64,000 nucleotides of DNA. It comes from an uncultured Pelagibacteraceae bacterium. GTDB lineage: Bacteria; Pseudomonadota; Alphaproteobacteria; Pelagibacterales; Pelagibacteraceae. Below are positions 58,957 through 64,000 of the stretch, in pieces. Both the position numbers and the translations under genes were made by a program. The stretch spans positions 28,084-92,083 of the forward strand of contig CACGZQ010000003.1 in NCBI GenBank assembly GCA_902577575.1, written 5' to 3'. The first letter of the stretch is position 1; every line of letters begins with the position of its first letter. Under the pieces are notes generated by a model. It saw only the letters and a program-made list of their open reading frames with translations. It was not told the origin of the DNA and did not search any database.

Positions 58957-60084
58957 ATGAATTCTCTAGGAATTAATAAAACAAATAAACAAACTAGAGT
59001 AGTAGTCGCTATGTCAGGAGGTGTTGACTCATCTGTTGTTGCAGCTTTGATGAAAGAAGAAGGTTACGATGTTACTGGTATTACATTAAAATTATACGAT
59101 GATACTAAACAATCTAGGGAGGGGAGACAATGTTGTGCTGGTCAAGATATTATGGATGCAAAAAGAGTTTCAGAGAAAATAAGTATAAAACATGAAATTT
59201 TGTATTATCAAAAAAAATTTAAGACCGAAGTAATTGACTCTTTTATAGATAGTTATGCAGCGGGAGAAACGCCGATCCCTTGTGTTCAGTGTAATCAAAC
59301 AGTTAAATTTAGAGATTTATTTAAATATGCTAAGGATTTAAATGCGGACGCATTAATAACTGGTCATTATGTATCTAGAATTCAACAAAATGGAAACGCC
59401 AGCATGTATCGCGCCAAGGATCACAATAGGGATCAAAGTTATTTTTTATTTAGTACTACACAAGAGCAATTAAATTTTTTGAGATTCCCTCTTGGCGAAA
59501 TAGATAAAGCAGAAACAAGATCTATAGCGAAAAAATTAAATTTAAACGTAGCAGATAAACCGGATAGCCAAGATATTTGTTTCGTACCAAATGGAGATTA
59601 CAGTGCTGTAATAAAAAAATTTAGACCAGACTCTTTTAAAAGTGGTAAAATTATTGATTTGGATGGAAATCAAATAGGTGAGCATGAAGGAATTATTAAT
59701 TATACAATTGGCCAAAGAAAAGGAATTAAAATAGCAAGTAATAAACCATTATACGTTGTAAACATAAATTCCGATAACAATACAGTTGTAGTAGGCAATA
59801 AAGAAAATTTAGAAATTAAAGAAATCAGGCTTAGAGAATTAAATATTTTGGCTGATAAAAAAGAATTTGATAAAGCAATAAATATCAAAGTGAGATCTAC
59901 TGGCAGACTTTTAAAAGCTAAAATCAATTTAGAAAATAATTATGCAAAAGTTGAAATTTTAGATAAAGAAATTGGAATTTCACCAGGTCAAGCTTGTGTT
60001 TTTTATTCTCAAGATGAATATGGGGATAAGGTTTTAGGTGGAGGGTGGATTGATAAGACTTTCAATAATTATTTATCCACTTAA
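58957..60084 (+). CDS. mnmA: tRNA-specific 2-thiouridylase
   Basis: [58 protein letters not shown]. Confidence 0.97.
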   Translation: MNSLGINKTNKQTRVVVAMSGGVDSSVVAALMKEEGYDVTGITLKLYDDTKQSREGRQCCAGQDIMDAKRVSEKISIKHEILYYQKKFKTEVIDSFIDSYAAGETPIPCVQCNQTVKFRDLFKYAKDLNADALITGHYVSRIQQNGNASMYRAKDHNRDQSYFLFSTTQEQLNFLRFPLGEIDKAETRSIAKKLNLNVADKPDSQDICFVPNGDYSAVIKKFRPDSFKSGKIIDLDGNQIGEHEGIINYTIGQRKGIKIASNKPLYVVNINSDNNTVVVGNKENLEIKEIRLRELNILADKKEFDKAINIKVRSTGRLLKAKINLENNYAKVEILDKEIGISPGQACVFYSQDEYGDKVLGGGWIDKTFNNYLST

Positions 60085-60130
60085 TTAACAACCTATATCA
60101 AGACACGCATTTAGTGATTATAATTTTTTC

Positions 60131-60323
60131 AGAATATGATTTAATAGAATTAATTAAGAGGCAACTCTTAACTGGCCATTTAGGGAAAAACCGAGAGGTT
60201 CAAGCTTAAAGGGCAGAAAGGTGAACCTAGTAGCGCTAGAATAGTTCATCGGGACGGCTTGGCGGTAGCGCCTAAAACGACGAGCCAAAACTACTAAATT
60301 TCTGGGCGAAAGCCTAGAAATTT
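60131..60323 (+). ncRNA. candidate structured non-coding RNA of unassigned family
   Basis: Perfect TATAAT at 60119-60124; stems TTAAGAG-GCAA-CTCTTAA (60154-60171), GGTTCA/TGAACC (60197-60202/60222-60227), TAGTAG/CTACTA (60228-60233/60291-60296), GGCG-GTAG-CGCC (60261-60272), AAATTTCTGGGC-GAAA-GCCTAGAAATTT (60296-60323); no credible ORF; locally GC-enriched. Confidence 0.7.
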
Positions 60324-61023
60324 AAGTGGTTCTTCTCCAAAAAAATCTAGATAATAAATAAAATAAAATTACACCAACAAAATAATTCCATTCTAATGCA
60401 TGTTTAAAATGAGTATTTCCTTTAGTTACTAAAATAGGCAGACTTAATATTGCTATAATAACTAAAATACTAACGAGTAAAAATTTTACAACCAAAACTT
60501 TTTTCAATATAAATTTTTCTAATTTTTCTCTCAATTTATAAAAATGATATACTAAATAGCCTTGAGCAATTAATTCAAAAATAATGAACAATAAAAGAAC
60601 AACCCTTCTAAATAATTTGTAAATCTGTATGTCAAATTTTATACCTAGAAAAATTGAATGAATAGCCAAAAAAATTGCTGATAAAATTCCAAAAGTTTTA
60701 AATTTATAATTTGTATTTGTAGAGTAAAGTTTATTTACTAAATTATTATTATTGTTCCAGTAATAATATAAAAGTATTGCAGTAAAAATCATTGAAGGTT
60801 TAAAGATCAAGTATTGGGGAAAAGTTCTTGAAGCCCTACTAATAGATAAACTTCCATCTAAATATGGAATAGAGAAAGCAGATCTACCTATTTGATCTAC
60901 AGTAAAAATTGTTTCTTCTAACAATTCAGGATTTTGAGATATGTAAAGACATAAATTTATGGCTAGCAACGGAATAAAAAATATCCATATACTCAATTTC
61001 CTTATTTGAGTTATTTCTGGCAT
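60322..61023 (-). CDS. hypothetical multi-pass membrane protein
   Basis: 233-aa ORF with several TM segments. Confidence 0.65.
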   Translation of the reverse strand: MPEITQIRKLSIWIFFIPLLAINLCLYISQNPELLEETIFTVDQIGRSAFSIPYLDGSLSISRASRTFPQYLIFKPSMIFTAILLYYYWNNNNNLVNKLYSTNTNYKFKTFGILSAIFLAIHSIFLGIKFDIQIYKLFRRVVLLLFIIFELIAQGYLVYHFYKLREKLEKFILKKVLVVKFLLVSILVIIAILSLPILVTKGNTHFKHALEWNYFVGVILFYLLSRFFWRRTT

Positions 61024-61037
61024 AAATGATTTACTGA

Positions 61038-61121
61038 TTATTTCTTTTTATTTCTTTTTCTAGCTCTTCTCTTTTTTGAGCCAATTTTTCTTCTTCCTCG
61101 GTGCTTTTTTGGATAACCCAT
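61038..61121 (-). CDS. 27-aa highly basic peptide MGYPKKHRGRRKIGSKKRRARKRNKKK
   Basis: Hand translation; AAGGAGG Shine-Dalgarno 7 nt upstream of ATG; compact operon-like spacing to downstream CDS. Confidence 0.6.
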   Translation of the reverse strand: MGYPKKHRGRRKIGSKKRRARKRNKKK

Positions 61122-61187
61122 ATTTTTGCCTCCTTTTTTATATCTTAATTAGTAAAGTACTATATAAAAGTCAGATATACTTATTTT

Positions 61188-62384
61188 ATGAAAAAGTCTA
61201 TAAGCACATTTTTAAAACACCCAACAAAAGACAATACTAATAGATCAGCAAACCCGCCGGTAACAAGAGTCTCAACAATTTTATTTAATTCAATGCAAGA
61301 AATGTATCAGCATGAATTAAAAATAAAAAAACATAAAAAAGTATCTCATTATACATATGGACGATACGGCAGCACTACTACCATTGAATTAGAAAATATT
61401 CTTAAAGAACTAGAGCAGGCATACCACGTTTTTTTGACTGGAACAGGGTTTGGAGGAATAGCTCTGGCATTGATGTCTTTATGTAGACCAGGAGATGAAA
61501 TTTTAGTTTCAGATAATGTTTATGGTCCTACGAAAGAAATATCTCAAGAACTTATGAGGGAGTTTAATGTAAATGCAAAATTCTATAATCCAGATTCTTT
61601 TGCAGATTTAAAAAATAAAATTTCAAAAAAAACTAAAATGATTTTAGTAGAAAATCCGGGGAGTAATACATTTGAATTTCAAGATTTATCTAAAATTACC
61701 AATTTAGCGAAAAAGAGAAAAATTTTCACTTTATTAGATAACACTTGGGGTACACCATTATATTTGAAACCACTAAAAATTGGTTTTGATATGTCTTTTT
61801 GTTCTGCTACAAAATATTTCTCAGGGCATTCTGATGCAATGGGCGGATCTTTAGCAGTAAATAAAAAAGTTTTTAAAAAAATTATGTTTTTTTACAAATT
61901 ATCAGGTTATCGAATGTCTGCTGATGAAGCTTACTTGATCATTAGAGGCTTAAGAACATTAGACACTAGACTAAAACAACATGCCGAAAATACTAAAATG
62001 ATAATAAATTTTCTTAAAAAACAAAAAAAAATTAAAGAAATTCTATACCCACATAATCCAGCTAGTAAAAATTATAAACTTTGGAAAAAATATTATTCTG
62101 GAGCAACGGGGTTATTATCAATCGTTGTTAAAAGTAAAAATAAATCTTCAGTGATTAAATTTGTAAATTCTCTCGAATTATTTGGTATTGGTTATAGTTG
62201 GGGTGGATTTGAAAGTTTGGCAATACTTCAAGAGATTAAAAGCCAAAAAAAAGACGAGTATTTAAAAGGGAGACAATTTTACAAATTTAAAAAAGATGAA
62301 CATATTGTTAGGTTGCATATAGGGTTAGAGGACCCAAAAGATTTGATTAATGATTTAAAACAAGGTTTAAAAAAAATAAAGTAA
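61188..62384 (+). CDS. metC: cystathionine beta-lyase / trans-sulfuration PLP enzyme
   Basis: HYTYGRYGSTTTIELE; LLDNTWGTPLYLKPLKIGFDMSFCSATKYFSGHSDAMGG. Confidence 0.92.
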   Translation: MKKSISTFLKHPTKDNTNRSANPPVTRVSTILFNSMQEMYQHELKIKKHKKVSHYTYGRYGSTTTIELENILKELEQAYHVFLTGTGFGGIALALMSLCRPGDEILVSDNVYGPTKEISQELMREFNVNAKFYNPDSFADLKNKISKKTKMILVENPGSNTFEFQDLSKITNLAKKRKIFTLLDNTWGTPLYLKPLKIGFDMSFCSATKYFSGHSDAMGGSLAVNKKVFKKIMFFYKLSGYRMSADEAYLIIRGLRTLDTRLKQHAENTKMIINFLKKQKKIKEILYPHNPASKNYKLWKKYYSGATGLLSIVVKSKNKSSVIKFVNSLELFGIGYSWGGFESLAILQEIKSQKKDEYLKGRQFYKFKKDEHIVRLHIGLEDPKDLINDLKQGLKKIK

Positions 62385-63607
62385 TGAAAAATTTTTTTCC
62401 TAACAAAACTGCACTTTACGCTTTGATTGCAGCATGCTTTGTAGTTTGTGTTACTATGGGTGTTAGGCAAACTTTTGGTCTTTACTCAAGCGAGTTCGAA
62501 ACATCTGGAGGAACTTCTAATACTCAGTTTGGTCTGGCAGTTGCCTTACATGCAATATTTTGGGGTATTTTTACTCCAATTTTTGGAAGAGTTTCCGATA
62601 AGTTAGGAGGTTATGTTGTCATAATACCAGCTTTAATTTTTTATTCTGCTGCGATGTTATTAATGGGAAATAACTATATTTCTGGAATATGGCTTCAAAT
62701 GAATCTTGGTTTATTCGTCGGTTTAGGTTTAGCTGGAGCGGCAGGAACAATCTTAACACCAATGATCTCAAAACATTTTCCTAATGAGAATAGAAGCAAG
62801 GCTGCAGGTATTGTTACTGCTTGTGGAGGATTAGGAATGTTTATATTTCCTATAATAGCAAATACTTTTAAAAATATTTCTACTTGGCAAAGTTCATTTA
62901 TTTTGTTTTCAATCATATTATTTTTAATGTGTATACCTGGTTTCTTTGTAAAATTACCAAAGAATACGGTCACTATTGAAAATTCTAACGTAGATAATCG
63001 TAGTTTGACTGAAGTTTTAAAAGAGTCATTTGCACATAAAGGTTTTCGCTTATTAATATTAGGATTTTTTGTTTGTGGTTTTCAAATTACTTTAATTGCA
63101 ACTCATGTTCCAAGGTACGTCCAAGATAAAGGATTAGCTGACTGGACAGGGATGGCAATTTTAGCATTAATAGGTTTTTTTAATATAATTGGAACTCTAA
63201 TAATGGGTTACTTAGGTGACAAATATAGCAAGAAAATTCTTTTAAGCGGCTTATATTTTTTAAGAGGGATAGCTCTTATACTTTTTATATTTTTACCAGC
63301 CTCAAATCTTTCTGCAATTTTGTTCGGCACATCATTTGGACTTCTTTGGCTTGCAACTGTTCCAGCTACAAATGGTATAGTCGCACAGATATTTGGAACA
63401 AGAAATTTGACGCTTTTATTCGGTATTGTATTTTTGAATCATCAATTCGGATCTTTCTTAGGAGCCTATTTAGGAGGTTATTTTTATGATAATTTTGGTA
63501 GTTTTGATTACGCTTGGTACTTAGCAATCGTTTTATCATTTATAGCTACAGCGGTGCATCTACCAATTGATGAGAGACCTTTGACTACTGTGGATAAAAC
63601 TATCTAA
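62384..63607 (+). CDS. MFS transporter
   Basis: 12-TM profile; FGRVSDKLGGYVVI; GYLGDKYSKK. Confidence 0.9.
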   Translation: MKNFFPNKTALYALIAACFVVCVTMGVRQTFGLYSSEFETSGGTSNTQFGLAVALHAIFWGIFTPIFGRVSDKLGGYVVIIPALIFYSAAMLLMGNNYISGIWLQMNLGLFVGLGLAGAAGTILTPMISKHFPNENRSKAAGIVTACGGLGMFIFPIIANTFKNISTWQSSFILFSIILFLMCIPGFFVKLPKNTVTIENSNVDNRSLTEVLKESFAHKGFRLLILGFFVCGFQITLIATHVPRYVQDKGLADWTGMAILALIGFFNIIGTLIMGYLGDKYSKKILLSGLYFLRGIALILFIFLPASNLSAILFGTSFGLLWLATVPATNGIVAQIFGTRNLTLLFGIVFLNHQFGSFLGAYLGGYFYDNFGSFDYAWYLAIVLSFIATAVHLPIDERPLTTVDKTI

Positions 63608-63681
63608 GGTTGTATTTTGAGTCCCAAAATGAATCAAAAGTGAATCAAAACATGAACATTTAATATTGCACAACTGTTAAT

Positions 63682-63690
63682 TGTGGATAA
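63682..63690 (-). promoter_or_regulatory. single consensus DnaA-box-like 9-mer TTATCCACA
   Basis: Plus strand TGTGGATAA; exact consensus but isolated. Confidence 0.3.
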
Positions 63691-63748
63691 TTTTTTTATT
63701 TAATCATAAGGGGATATTTTATAGGCTCTAGATAACAAAGGAGCAAAA

Positions 63749-64000
63749 ATGTTTTCACAAAAATTAGGAAAAAAATTAGACAGATACCATTTACTCAAAC
63801 ATCCTTTTTATCAGATATATTGGAATGAAGGAAAACTTAACAGGGAAATAATAAAAGATTACGCTGAACAATACTACCAACATGTTAAAGCTTTTCCAAG
63901 ATACATTAGCGCAACTCATTCGATCTGCGAAGACATTGAGAAAAGAAGAATTCTTTTAGAAAATTTGCAAGATGAGGAAAACAAAGATGGCGATCATCCA
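63749..64000 (+). CDS. CADD-like (heme-oxygenase/PqqC-fold) protein, truncated by window end
   Basis: SD AAAGGAG then MFSQKLGKKLDRYHLLKHPFYQIYWNEGKLNREIIKDYAEQYYQHVKAFPRYISATHSICEDIEKRRILLENLQDEENKDGDHP; open to the edge. Confidence 0.8.
   Translation, partial: MFSQKLGKKLDRYHLLKHPFYQIYWNEGKLNREIIKDYAEQYYQHVKAFPRYISATHSICEDIEKRRILLENLQDEENKDGDHP

Noticed and set aside
60131-60323. tmRNA, RNase P RNA or SRP RNA assignment for the structured RNA
   Set aside because: No GAGGAAAGUCC element, no tRNA-like T-loop/CCA or tag ORF, and no SRP GGAA/GCAGCA signature recognised; kept as unassigned.
63682-63690. Replication origin call
   Set aside because: Only one exact DnaA box; no dnaA/dnaN/parAB context and no cluster of boxes.
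1-64000. CRISPR array, transposase, integrase, phage or tRNA/rRNA genes
   Set aside because: No regularly spaced repeats, mobile-element proteins or tRNA/rRNA signatures seen by eye; a tRNAscan/ISfinder run would be needed to be certain.

Overview
AT-rich, very gene-dense window with short or overlapping gene junctions and many 1-4 nt start/stop overlaps. It looks like a SAR11/Pelagibacterales-type marine alphaproteobacterial chromosome; this is inferred from gene content and compactness, not from a search. I recognise about 60 protein-coding genes, a tandem glycine riboswitch ahead of gcvT-gcvH-gcvP, several intrinsic-terminator-like hairpins, and no tRNA, rRNA, CRISPR or mobile element. Main blocks: LIV-type ABC importer plus AzlC/AzlD exporter; CsiD/GlaH-like glutarate hydroxylase beside a TctCBA tripartite transporter; acnA-prpD; the glycine cleavage operon; an extended photo-oxidative/redox-repair set (MsrA, two MsrB, Grx, Cfa with DUF1365 and amine oxidase, SodB, TspO, two photolyase-family proteins, DUF2256, DCC family); tandem Amt transporters; mnmA; metC. 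The most interesting items are: (1) an unassigned, highly structured intergenic RNA candidate at about 60131-60323 with a perfect TATAAT; (2) a 27-aa extremely basic peptide ORF with a near-perfect Shine-Dalgarno at 61038-61121(-); (3) nested palindromes upstream of the HU gene; (4) a FeS-BCP-type photolyase that appears to have lost part of its Fe-S ligand set; (5) several small ORFs absent from the ORF track (DUF2256, DUF3553, membrane microproteins); (6) a CADD-like protein at the right edge.
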